Assembly: GCA_031290955.1 (NCBI GenBank)
Contig: JAISLJ010000222.1
Span: 1 to 20,752 of the forward strand
DNA: 20,752 bases
Reading direction: 5' to 3'
Source: Zoogloeaceae bacterium
GTDB taxonomy: Bacteria > Pseudomonadota > Gammaproteobacteria > Burkholderiales > Rhodocyclaceae
Shown here: positions 7,517 to 13,185 of the stretch, in pieces
How positions within the stretch are numbered: position 1 is the first letter of the stretch
Layout: each line of letters opens with the position of its first letter
Made by a program: the position numbers and the translations under genes
Notes under the pieces: generated by a model
Told to the model about the DNA's origin: nothing
Seen by the model: only the letters and a program-made list of their open reading frames with translations
Database searches by the model: none

Positions 7517-7621
7517 TCAGATGGTTCCGAACGGATGCAGGCACCGCTTGGCGTCGATGTACGCCTGCTGGGCCTGCAATGGGTCGGAGAAATGGCCCAG
7601 GAATTGACGCTCCCGGTTCAA
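7517..7621 (-). CDS. AP2-domain C-terminal fragment or small ORF
   Basis: A TTG-started frame (34 aa) reads NRERQFLGHFSDPLQAQQAY then IDAKRCLHPFGTI. This matches the C-terminal half of AP2 DNA-binding domains found in phage HNH homing endonucleases (a LGxF-x-EEA-x-AY-x-AKR-x-LH pattern). The N-terminal nuclease part is not visible upstream, where a TGA sits just before the TTG. It could be a standalone mini-protein or a remnant of a degraded homing endonuclease. The TTG has only a poor, close ribosome binding site (GGAG). Confidence 0.4.
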   Translation of the reverse strand: MNRERQFLGHFSDPLQAQQAYIDAKRCLHPFGTI

Positions 7622-8024
7622 TCACTCCGGCCAGACGCGGAGCCTGGCCGGTTGCGGCATTGATGCGACGTAGTGCGCGCGCCGCACCCCTGCTGTGCCC
7701 GCTGTCACGGGCGTCTCGCCACGACTTTGCGGGGCTTGGTGCAGGGGGCTTCTACTTCTGCCCGTCGTTACCTGCGCCACGGACGGGTGGGCGTTCGCAG
7801 TTCGCAAATAGCGAACGTGCAAACCGAATCTATGGTTTCAACGCAGCCCCACGGGCCACTCCCCCAGGGAGATTCGGGTTTCGCGCACTTTTGCTTCTAC
7901 CGTGCGCGCCACGGGGTAGGAGGTTGTCGCCGCGCCCTCTTGCGAAGGGGCCTCGCCTCTGTTCATCCATCAAGTTTTTAAAGAGCGTTGCGCTCGGCAT
8001 TTACCTGCTGTTGCGCGTGTTGTT
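7622..8024 (-). other. Structured early-operon leader (no convincing gene)
   Basis: About 400 bases between the predicted pL start (about 8024) and the first operon genes lack a convincing ORF. On the minus strand they contain a boxA-like element at 7974-7987, a perfect hairpin GTTCGC-5 nt-GCGAAC (7800-7816), and an inverted pair AAACCGAATCT (7818-7828) / AGATTCGGGTTT (7873-7884) that would form a long-range stem with one bulge. Lambda-type pL leaders carry nut antitermination sites; an equivalent role is inferred. Confidence 0.5.
7974..7995 (-). promoter_or_regulatory. boxA-like antitermination site with overlapping hairpin
   Basis: On the minus strand the sequence CGCTCTTTAAAAAC (7987-7974) resembles the bacterial boxA consensus (TGCTCTTTAACA), the NusB/NusE binding site. 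A small stem GAGCG-CAA-CGCTC (7995-7983) precedes and overlaps it, as a hairpin precedes boxA in rRNA leaders. It lies about 30-50 bases after the predicted pL start. Its function is inferred from sequence likeness. Confidence 0.5.
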
Positions 8025-8030
8025 AGGCGA

Positions 8031-8059
8031 AGATTACCCATAGGTAAGCGTCATGTCAA
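8031..8059 (-). promoter_or_regulatory. pL-type sigma-70 promoter
   Basis: On the minus strand a perfect -35 TTGACA (8059-8054), a 17-base spacer and -10 TAATCT (8036-8031) give a near-consensus promoter. The predicted start is an A near 8024. It drives the minus-strand early operon. Both flanking operators overlap its -10/spacer and -35, so repressor should block it. Confidence 0.85.
8034..8047. promoter_or_regulatory. Repressor operator OL1
   Basis: TTACC-CATA-GGTAA is a perfect dyad with a 4-base centre, overlapping the spacer and -10 of the pL-type promoter. It belongs to the same motif family as three sites at 12776-12829 in front of the cro-like gene. Confidence 0.75.
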
Positions 8060-8072
8060 TACCCATGGGTAA
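8059..8072. promoter_or_regulatory. Repressor operator OL2
   Basis: The core TACCCATGGGTA (8060-8071) is a perfect palindrome of the same operator family. It overlaps the -35 edge of the pL-type promoter and is centred exactly 25 bp from OL1. Confidence 0.75.
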
Positions 8073-8082
8073 CTATTTTTAA

Positions 8083-8112
8083 TAAAATAAAAGCCCGCGA
8101 CGTGCCGGGCTT
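8083..8112 (-). terminator. Rho-independent terminator of the repressor/accessory transcript
   Basis: On the minus strand AAGCCCG, an 8-base loop and CGGGCTT form a 7-bp GC-rich stem (8112-8091) followed directly by TTTTATTTTATT. This should stop transcription coming from the repressor and accessory genes before it reaches the pL region. Confidence 0.8.
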
Positions 8113-8125
8113 GCGGAGATGGAAG

Positions 8126-8599
8126 ATGGAAGACTGGAAGATGTGGGCGTTGCTGGCCCTCAACCTGGTGGCCTGGACTTGGAATCTGGTGGCGGCCATC
8201 CGCCGCGACAGGAAGGCGGCGCGGCTAGATCAGGCTGCCTTGGGTGCTGGGTTGCTGCCGTCGGCCGATAGGCTGGCGCCGTTGTCGGGGTCGGCCGACG
8301 ACGAGGCAGCGAGAAGGGAGACGACCGAATGGCTGGCGCAGGCCATGAACAAAATGAGAGCGCGCGACCAAGCGGCGCAGGCCGAACTTCGCTCTCGCGT
8401 CGAGGTCGTTACGAAGGAAAGTGCTGCCGCAGTTCTTCCAGAAGCGCGTTTGCAGTTGGCAGAAGAGATTGCACCTCTGCTTCAGGCCATTCAGAAAAAA
8501 GCGCATGACCTTCAAGCTCTTCAACCTGCGCCAGCAGGTGTGCAAGGGCTAATTGCGGATGTGCGCGCTCTTTCAGAAGCGATAAGCAAAAGACCTTGA
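8126..8599 (+). CDS. Membrane-anchored coiled-coil protein, 157 aa
   Basis: From the ATG at 8126 (GGAG about 8 bases upstream) the product begins MEDWKMWALLALNLVAWTWN, a single N-terminal membrane segment (about residues 6-25), then IRRDRKAARLDQ. The rest is Ala/Glu/Arg-rich and probably coiled-coil (TTEWLAQAMNKMRARDQAAQ). The layout, a short TM anchor plus a coil, is like DUF2730-type phage proteins, but I cannot assign a family. It is the only plus-strand gene in this block and its last 191 bases overlap a convincing minus-strand gene. GC content drops after about 8400, suggesting that the 3' part was replaced by the accessory block. Confidence 0.6.
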   Translation: MEDWKMWALLALNLVAWTWNLVAAIRRDRKAARLDQAALGAGLLPSADRLAPLSGSADDEAARRETTEWLAQAMNKMRARDQAAQAELRSRVEVVTKESAAAVLPEARLQLAEEIAPLLQAIQKKAHDLQALQPAPAGVQGLIADVRALSEAISKRP

Positions 8600-8666
8600 G
8601 CAGTCGGTTTTCAAGGTTCGTTGATGCAATCGTGGCTTCGTAGATGGATTTTTCTTCGTCGTTCAT
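8409..8666 (-). CDS. Hypothetical accessory protein, 85 aa
   Basis: The product starts MNDEEKSIYEATIASTNLEN, continues RLLKVFCLSLLKERAH and ends with LLEELRQHFPS. It is acidic and predicted all-helical, with good protein-like composition and mixed codon use. A GGGGG-type ribosome binding site sits upstream, and the preceding gene's TAA is 3 bases before its start. It overlaps the plus-strand coiled-coil gene by 191 bases; I favour this frame as real because it continues the minus-strand operon. Function unknown. It is the last gene before the terminator at 8083-8112. Confidence 0.65.
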   Translation of the reverse strand: MNDEEKSIYEATIASTNLENRLLKVFCLSLLKERAHPQLALAHLLAQVEELEGHALFSEWPEAEVQSLLPTANALLEELRQHFPS

Positions 8667-8669
8667 CCG

Positions 8670-8837
8670 TTATCCCCCGCCCATGCGGCGCTTCAGTCCG
8701 TCCCGGTACAAGATCGCTCCTATATCTGCGAGCACGGCCATGTCGTCTTCGGTGAGTCGAGGCTTGGCGAATTCCATCCAGCTCGCATCCTTGAGCCGTT
8801 CATTGCGCTCCGCCTTCGCGCCACTCGGCAACATCAT
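8670..8837 (-). CDS. Small conserved-looking phage protein, 55 aa
   Basis: The frame starts at tandem ATGs (8837 or 8834) and reads MMLPSGAKAERNERLKDASW, then MEFAKPRLTEDDMAVLADIG, then AILYRDGLKRRMGGG, with TAA at 8670-8672. It overlaps the upstream gene by 38 bases. The second half (AKPRLTEDDMAVLADIGAIL) looks like a small helical phage protein domain. An internal Met (MEF) is an alternative start. No ribosome binding site stands out. Function unknown. Confidence 0.55.
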   Translation of the reverse strand: MMLPSGAKAERNERLKDASWMEFAKPRLTEDDMAVLADIGAILYRDGLKRRMGGG

Positions 8838-9081
8838 TCAACCAGAGTGTTTTGTATGGAATCTTCCCGTAGTTGCACCAATAAACAAGCTGACCGAATG
8901 CTTGCTCGTGATCTGGCAATTGAAGGACTACGCACGCTTCGGAATGGTATTGGATACTTGATCCAGGCAACGCGTTTTCTTCTTTACTCTTCTGGATTGC
9001 CAAAATCGCTGTGTTTTCCTCGTGAGAGCAGTGCCCAACGGCACAGGCGGTTAAATCAAGGCGAAAAACGACGGTAATCAT
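8800..9081 (-). CDS. Hypothetical accessory protein, 93 aa
   Basis: The ATG overlaps the upstream TGA (ATGA). The product starts MITVVFRLDLTACAVGHCSH, contains SKEENALPGSSIQYHSEACV and ends VYWCNYGKIPYKTLWLNDVA then EWREGGAQ. Four cysteines are spread along the chain (in TACAVGHCSH, SEACV and VYWCNY). No transmembrane segment or known motif is recognised. It lies mid-operon in the accessory cluster and overlaps the downstream 55-aa gene. Function unknown. Confidence 0.65.
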   Translation of the reverse strand: MITVVFRLDLTACAVGHCSHEENTAILAIQKSKEENALPGSSIQYHSEACVVLQLPDHEQAFGQLVYWCNYGKIPYKTLWLNDVAEWREGGAQ

Positions 9082-9566
9082 TGGCGTTCCAATTCAACGC
9101 GACGCAGGACAATGGAGCGAAGTTCTTCCTCCCACTCTTGGACAAGGCGCGTGCGCAGGATTTTTGCCCATTCGGGCGCGTCCCAATCGGTGGCAAGGTC
9201 TTCAACGTCCACCATAGGCAACAGCAACACTACTTGCTCGTCGTCGTCCAGCTCGGCGACGGCCTTGAAAATCATTTGGTCAAGATACTGCATCGTGGCT
9301 TCGTAAAGACCATTCTCGCCGCCCTCTTGCAAAAGCAACCCCAGGAACGCCAGACCGTTTTCAATGCCTTCGCGCGGCTCTGGCGATGGTGCGGCGCGAA
9401 AATACGCCAGCACCGTATCGCACACCCGGCGCTTCAGCTCGGCGCGGTCGAACTGGAGCCATGTGCGAGTAGCCGAACCCAGCAGGCGCAGGCGGCCGAA
9501 AAGCTCATTTGAGCGGTCTTGCGGCTCGTCTTCATCGGGAGGCAGATTTATCATCTCTTGTCTCAT
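9078..9566 (-). CDS. Hypothetical accessory protein, 162 aa
   Basis: The product begins MRQEMINLPPDEDEPQDRSN, with a helical middle (LFGRLRLLGSATRTWLQFDR), then YEATMQYLDQMIFKAVAELD and a C-terminal VQEWEEELRSIVLRRVELER. It is acidic, soluble and mostly alpha-helical, without cysteine clusters or membrane segments. It is coupled by 4-base overlaps both to the exported protein upstream and to the 93-aa gene downstream, so the three are co-translated. I do not recognise the family; an immunity- or partner-type role for the exported protein is only a possibility. Confidence 0.7.
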   Translation of the reverse strand: MRQEMINLPPDEDEPQDRSNELFGRLRLLGSATRTWLQFDRAELKRRVCDTVLAYFRAAPSPEPREGIENGLAFLGLLLQEGGENGLYEATMQYLDQMIFKAVAELDDDEQVVLLLPMVDVEDLATDWDAPEWAKILRTRLVQEWEEELRSIVLRRVELERQ

Positions 9567-10363
9567 TGCCAGAATACGAGATAGACCGCTTCAAATACCG
9601 GGGCGGATTTTTCTTGGCCGGCCACGGTTTTATATTTCGTGTTCGAGACGTAGCGCCCAACAAGATCGAACCCGCCTTCTATCTTTGCACCATCGAAGTA
9701 ATATTTTTGCAACTGGTCGGGGATGACCACTGCGAAGTAGTCAGTGCTCTCACCCATTCCGCGCGAGCGACGCAAGGCGTTGGCAAGCAATTCGTTGTCT
9801 TGCGAGGGCGACAGCGCCGCGAAAAATTCCGGCCTGTCTCCGGCCATCTTGATTTTGCCGTTCATGTAATACAGGCCACCATCCGGTTTAATTTTTGGCG
9901 CGCTCGCCAGCGCGCCGCCATGCTCGGCGTTATAAGCGATGGCAGCCTCTTTTAGGTTGGCAGGCTTGACTTGGCCCACCTTGAGCGCGGCCACTCTTGC
10001 GGCCTCGGCCTGCTGTTGTTCAGTCGCTCGGCGTTCTTCTTTCTGGCGAACGGCAATTTTCTTTGCCTCGGCTTCCCTTTTAGACTCCTTGACCTGATTG
10101 AAGTATTCGCGGTACTGAGATTCGCAGCTCGCATAGCATTGGAAATCAACCGGGTTTGTTGTTGCGCGAAGCTCCGAACAAAACGCCTCTATCGTTGGTG
10201 TTTTTTCTTGATTAAGGTCGTTCAGTAGTCTTATGACCCAAGAGTTTGCACGCTCTTGCTGCCCACCGCTGCATGTGTTCTTGGGTTTAAAAAATAACGA
10301 CTCCCCGGCTTGCGATATGAGCGGGATAAGTGCGGCGACCAATAAAAAATACCTGATATTCAC
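9563..10363 (-). CDS. Exported coiled-coil protein with four cysteines
   Basis: The GTG start at 10363 (AAGGGA about 6 bases upstream) gives MNIRYFLLVAALIPLISQAG, a clear signal peptide with probable cleavage after SQA. An upstream ATG at 10402 would add 13 residues ahead of it. The mature part has Cys31, Cys62, Cys76 and Cys80, possibly two disulfides, then a charged coiled coil (about 85-125, rich in K/E/Q). A globular C-terminal half follows with DGGLYYMNGKIKMAGDRPEF, then DYFAVVIPDQLQKYYFDGAK and FDLVGRYVSNTKYKTVAG. The C-terminal half may fold like a periplasmic domain. Not recognised; placement in a prophage lysogenic block suggests a moron. Confidence 0.75.
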   Translation of the reverse strand: MNIRYFLLVAALIPLISQAGESLFFKPKNTCSGGQQERANSWVIRLLNDLNQEKTPTIEAFCSELRATTNPVDFQCYASCESQYREYFNQVKESKREAEAKKIAVRQKEERRATEQQQAEAARVAALKVGQVKPANLKEAAIAYNAEHGGALASAPKIKPDGGLYYMNGKIKMAGDRPEFFAALSPSQDNELLANALRRSRGMGESTDYFAVVIPDQLQKYYFDGAKIEGGFDLVGRYVSNTKYKTVAGQEKSAPVFEAVYLVFWQ

Positions 10364-10464
10364 GACATTTCCCTTCTTAAAAGTCTTCGCTGCGCCATGC
10401 ATTCAGAACTCGTTCGACCATATGATCCGTAATCGCGACCGCTTTCATTCTAGGTAAAAATGAA

Positions 10465-10905
10465 TCAAGCTGATTTATCAGCCCATCCGACAACTTTTCC
10501 ATTCTCGATGTTTATGCGGAGCCGGAATTGTCCTTTTCTTACCTCCCCATACTTCCATGTTTCCTTCGTCTTGGTTTTTAGTTTTGTGCTATCTATGGCA
10601 GCAGGAACACCAAGGGAGTCCTCAAGCTGCTCGACAGTCTGACCTATCCAGTATTCCGAGTTCAATATCTGTTGAACCACATCGATATTATTGTATTTAT
10701 CAATCAGAAATTGCTTGCGAGCCTCAAACTCAAGCAAGGCTTTCTTTTTGTTTTTTGCTTTTATCCATAGAAAGAATATGGCGACGACGATTATTGTGAT
10801 AATTATTCCAACGATGTTTGCTACAACAAATCCAAATAAACTTGATATGCCAAAGGCTATGGTCACAATAATTATCTCTCCTATCCCTGATTTGCGCTTC
10901 GCCAT
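10465..10905 (-). CDS. Two-TM membrane protein with C-terminal alpha/beta domain
   Basis: Residues about 9-47 form two adjacent hydrophobic segments (GEIIIVTIAFGISSLFGFVV and IVGIIITIIVVAIFFLW), a membrane hairpin followed by KAKNKKK, which should keep the C-terminus in the cytoplasm. The C-terminal domain has ILNSEYWIGQTVEQLEDSLG, then ETWKYG, then RLRINIENGKVVGW, a pattern like small BamE/SmpA-type or DUF2845-type domains; this is a weak resemblance. The gene is AT-rich compared with the phage arms. AGGGA precedes the ATG by about 8 bases. Together with the exported protein downstream it could form an envelope-associated pair. Confidence 0.72.
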   Translation of the reverse strand: MAKRKSGIGEIIIVTIAFGISSLFGFVVANIVGIIITIIVVAIFFLWIKAKNKKKALLEFEARKQFLIDKYNNIDVVQQILNSEYWIGQTVEQLEDSLGVPAAIDSTKLKTKTKETWKYGEVRKGQFRLRINIENGKVVGWADKSA

Positions 10906-10977
10906 GTCTATTCCCTATCGCGTTTTTGGTGATTTATTTTTATATTCTGGTCGGCAGCAAGCAATGTCTTCATATGG

Positions 10978-11850
10978 TTATTCTTCTCCGTGTTCGTTCA
11001 TTAGGTTGTCAAGCTGCTGATCGTCCATATCAGCAGCACGTTCAGCTCTTTGTCGTGTGATGCCAAGTAACTTGGCGATTTCCGCAATTTTCTTGCCATC
11101 AGCCTTGAGTTTCTTGGCCCTTTGAGGAATCACGCCAAACTCCCAAAAGGTAACTGCCTGCCGTACCACTGCTTCCGGATCTGCTTCTGGCATGAGTTTT
11201 TCAATGAACGGGAGTGCGAAATCAACACGCATATCAGGTGAACGCACGACATTTCCAAACCCCGGAGACCTCGCCACAGCAACTGCTACCTTATTGATAG
11301 CCCGCCAATCTATTTTTTCTTGATGTTCGATAAATTCGCTATCTTCGTTATATAAATCGTCGTTCTCGGTATAATCTTCTTCTGTGCCAATATCCCTGAT
11401 ACCGACACAGAACCATAAATTCGAAGCACCTACTCGCACCTTGGCCTCAAACCCCGTGAAGGCGAATTCACCAGTTTCTGGAAGTCTCTTGACGTGCTTT
11501 TCGAGCACGCACAACGACCCTGCGGTAAACAAAGCTTTGTGTTCGCCGAAATCTGGCTTGTCAAGATAGACGAAGGTATGCCCATTGCTGGATACATTTC
11601 CCACTCTTCCAATGATGATGGGCAAGTCTAGCGATTCGACCTGTTTTTTTACGGACGCGAAACCCATTTCGACGAAGCGGTGAAGTTCTGACTGTCCAAC
11701 ATGGACGAATCCCTTGTCTACATCCACCAGCTTCGAATTCAGGCCGGCATAGACCGCAAACAGGAACGACATCACAACATCGTCGTCGACCGCCAGACTA
11801 TCTTTCCCGGCTGCTTTACGGTCGAGAACCTTCTTAAAAAAATCAAACAT
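10978..11850 (-). CDS. Unknown accessory protein with C-terminal HTH
   Basis: From the ATG at 11850 the product (290 aa) starts MFDFFKKVLDRKAAGKDSLA; an alternative ATG at 11877 adds 9 residues, and neither has a clear ribosome binding site. The middle is a beta-rich domain (LPIIIGRVGNVSSNGHTFVY, and VRVGASNLWFCVGIRDIG) with an acidic insert (EEDYTENDDLYNEDSEF). The C-terminus, KADGKKIAEIAKLLGITRQR then AERAADMDD, is a plausible helix-turn-helix. I do not recognise the family. It is the first gene after the repressor on the same strand and is probably co-transcribed with it. A role in DNA binding, anti-repression or exclusion is conceivable but unproven. Confidence 0.65.
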   Translation of the reverse strand: MFDFFKKVLDRKAAGKDSLAVDDDVVMSFLFAVYAGLNSKLVDVDKGFVHVGQSELHRFVEMGFASVKKQVESLDLPIIIGRVGNVSSNGHTFVYLDKPDFGEHKALFTAGSLCVLEKHVKRLPETGEFAFTGFEAKVRVGASNLWFCVGIRDIGTEEDYTENDDLYNEDSEFIEHQEKIDWRAINKVAVAVARSPGFGNVVRSPDMRVDFALPFIEKLMPEADPEAVVRQAVTFWEFGVIPQRAKKLKADGKKIAEIAKLLGITRQRAERAADMDDQQLDNLMNEHGEE

Positions 11851-11891
11851 TTTATTTTTCTTTGTTAATTGTATCATTGATCCAGACCAGT

Positions 11892-12755
11892 TTAAGCCGC
11901 GTTCTTAGTCTTTTTCTCTCCGCCGGTTAGCCATTTATGCGCCTTGTATTGGAGTGCTTCGGCATAGGCTCTTGCATCAGAGTCGGCCCATTCAGGAGTC
12001 TCATTTCTCCCATGACCAACAATAAATCTGACAACTTCTACAGTCTCTGCACGGACTTCATCTTGGTTGGTGATACCAAGCAGTTCATTAAGGTCGTTGG
12101 TGTCTTTCTGGATCTGTTTTTGCATTTCAACGGCCCTAATTCTCCTATTTTCAAGCACATCTTTCCCTGATCCTTCTTTCATGTCGGCCCCGACTTTCTT
12201 TGTTGAAAACAACGCGATCCTGTCAATTTCTTCCTGAATTGACGGACTGAAGTCGGAGACAAGGCAATGCAGTTCCTCTGCAAACTTGATGGCCGCGAAA
12301 ATATTGAGAACGGAACCCTTTGGCTTGTCAGCATTTAAGTACTGCCAAACCATCCCCTGGTTCCCAACTCCATAGGCTTGCTCGAACTCAAGCTGGCTCA
12401 TGCCGGCGCGGTCAGCGAACAACTTTCTGAGTCGGATTGAATCCTGAATTTGTTCTTCTGTTGGCGGAGTCTTTGGCTGTTTCTGAGGCTCCATCACCTT
12501 TTGGGGTGGCGGTTCTCCTTTTTCGTGGGGCACGTCGCGCTGGAGTTCAGCAAACCACTCAGGGTACTCGGCAACCAGAGCGTCCATCGAATCCTCGCCG
12601 ATCCGCTTTCTTCCCAGCTTTCCTAGTGGGTAGAGCATACGCGAGACGTAGTTCGGCTCTTTTCCGATGCGTGCCGCGACTGTAGCAATCCCCCCTCGAC
12701 CAAGGCTGTCAACAAGCCCCTTCAGGGTAGCGCGCCTTTTTTCGTATTTATCCAT
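11892..12755 (-). CDS. CI-type phage repressor with two HTH regions and no S24 domain
   Basis: Residues 1-68 match the N-terminal DNA-binding domain of Burkholderiales phage repressors: MDKYEKRRATLKGL, with TVAARIGKEPNYVSRML (about 25-41) as HTH and KLGRKRIGED after it. After a Pro/Gln-rich linker (about 80-100) a second HTH-like domain follows (LRKLFADRAGMSQLEFEQAY then GVGNQGMVWQYLN, about 109-141). Such proteins usually end in a LexA/S24 peptidase, but here the C-terminus (about 190-287) is helical and shows no Ala-Gly cleavage site or Ser/Lys catalytic pattern. It faces the cro-like gene across three operators. No strong pRM promoter or ribosome binding site is visible. Confidence 0.82.
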   Translation of the reverse strand: MDKYEKRRATLKGLVDSLGRGGIATVAARIGKEPNYVSRMLYPLGKLGRKRIGEDSMDALVAEYPEWFAELQRDVPHEKGEPPPQKVMEPQKQPKTPPTEEQIQDSIRLRKLFADRAGMSQLEFEQAYGVGNQGMVWQYLNADKPKGSVLNIFAAIKFAEELHCLVSDFSPSIQEEIDRIALFSTKKVGADMKEGSGKDVLENRRIRAVEMQKQIQKDTNDLNELLGITNQDEVRAETVEVVRFIVGHGRNETPEWADSDARAYAEALQYKAHKWLTGGEKKTKNAA

Positions 12756-12775
12756 AGTTGCATTGCATCAAATGT

Positions 12776-12789
12776 TTACCTGTAAGTAA
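12776..12789. promoter_or_regulatory. Repressor operator OR3-like
   Basis: TTACC-TGTA-AGTAA matches the operator family with one mismatch in the dyad. Centred 15 bp from the next site and nearest to the repressor gene, it is a candidate autoregulation site. Confidence 0.65.
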
Positions 12790-12790
12790 A

Positions 12791-12804
12791 TAACCTACGG
12801 GTAT
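12791..12804. promoter_or_regulatory. Repressor operator OR2-like
   Basis: TAACC-TACG-GGTAT is a degenerate dyad of the family. It abuts the -35 of the plus-strand promoter and is centred 25 bp from the next operator, the same geometry as the pL pair. Confidence 0.65.
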
Positions 12805-12832
12805 TGCTTTAATACTTACCTGCGGGTATATT
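12804..12832 (+). promoter_or_regulatory. pR-type sigma-70 promoter
   Basis: -35 TTGCTT (12804-12809), a 17-base spacer and -10 TATATT (12827-12832) are oriented toward the cro-like gene. The predicted start, about 7 bases after the -10, falls on the A of the ATG at 12839. Operators flank its -35 and cover its spacer and -10. Confidence 0.8.
12816..12829. promoter_or_regulatory. Repressor operator OR1-like
   Basis: TTACC-TGCG-GGTAT overlaps the spacer and -10 of the pR-type promoter, mirroring OL1 at pL. It is a family member with one imperfect outer base. Confidence 0.7.
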
Positions 12833-12838
12833 TTCCGT

Positions 12839-13105
12839 ATGGAAAAGCTACGTGCATACATCAACAGCCTCAGCCCGCAACAGCAGCAGGGTTTCGCGGA
12901 GCGTTGTGGCACCTCCATTGGCTACCTGAGAAAGGCCCTGTCCGTTAAGCCGAATCTCAGCGAAAGCCTCTGTATCAACATCGAGCGCGAATCCGCTGGC
13001 GCAGTGACGTGCGAAGAGCTGCGGCCCGACGTGGATTGGGCCTACCTGCGCGGCTCTGGCGCTGCTGCGAACAACGAGACGACTGGAAGCGAGGCTGCGG
13101 CATGA
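12839..13105 (+). CDS. Cro/YdaS-like repressor, possibly leaderless
   Basis: The 88-residue product starts MEKLRAYINSLSPQQQQGFA then ERCGTSIGYLRKALSV, a YdaS/Cro-type HTH (about 14-35), followed by ESLCINIERESAGAVTCEEL and RPDVDWAYLRG, a pattern common in Cro-like proteins of Burkholderiales phages. It diverges from the repressor gene across the operators. The ATG coincides with the predicted transcription start of the pR-type promoter and no ribosome binding site lies upstream, so a leaderless message is likely, as known for lambda cI from pRM. The 3' end overlaps a tiny coupled ORF. Confidence 0.87.
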   Translation: MEKLRAYINSLSPQQQQGFAERCGTSIGYLRKALSVKPNLSESLCINIERESAGAVTCEELRPDVDWAYLRGSGAAANNETTGSEAAA

Positions 13106-13161
13106 CGGCTTTCCTTTCTTTCGAAGAAGCCAGTTTCCACCACCGCAAAGCGCGGGGCTAG
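13102..13161 (+). CDS. Possible 19-aa coupled micro-ORF
   Basis: An ATG overlapping the cro-like TGA (ATGA) opens a frame reading MTAFLSFEEASFHHRKARG before TAG. It could be a translated leader peptide or simply a relay coupling ribosomes toward the next gene. There is no other support, so confidence is low. Confidence 0.3.
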   Translation: MTAFLSFEEASFHHRKARG

Positions 13162-13185
13162 ACGAAAAAAAGGAGACGTTCGCCA

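Noticed and set aside
8001..8014. TTACCTG half-site near the pL-type promoter
   Set aside because: There is no matching second half, and its spacing (33 bp) does not fit the pair geometry.
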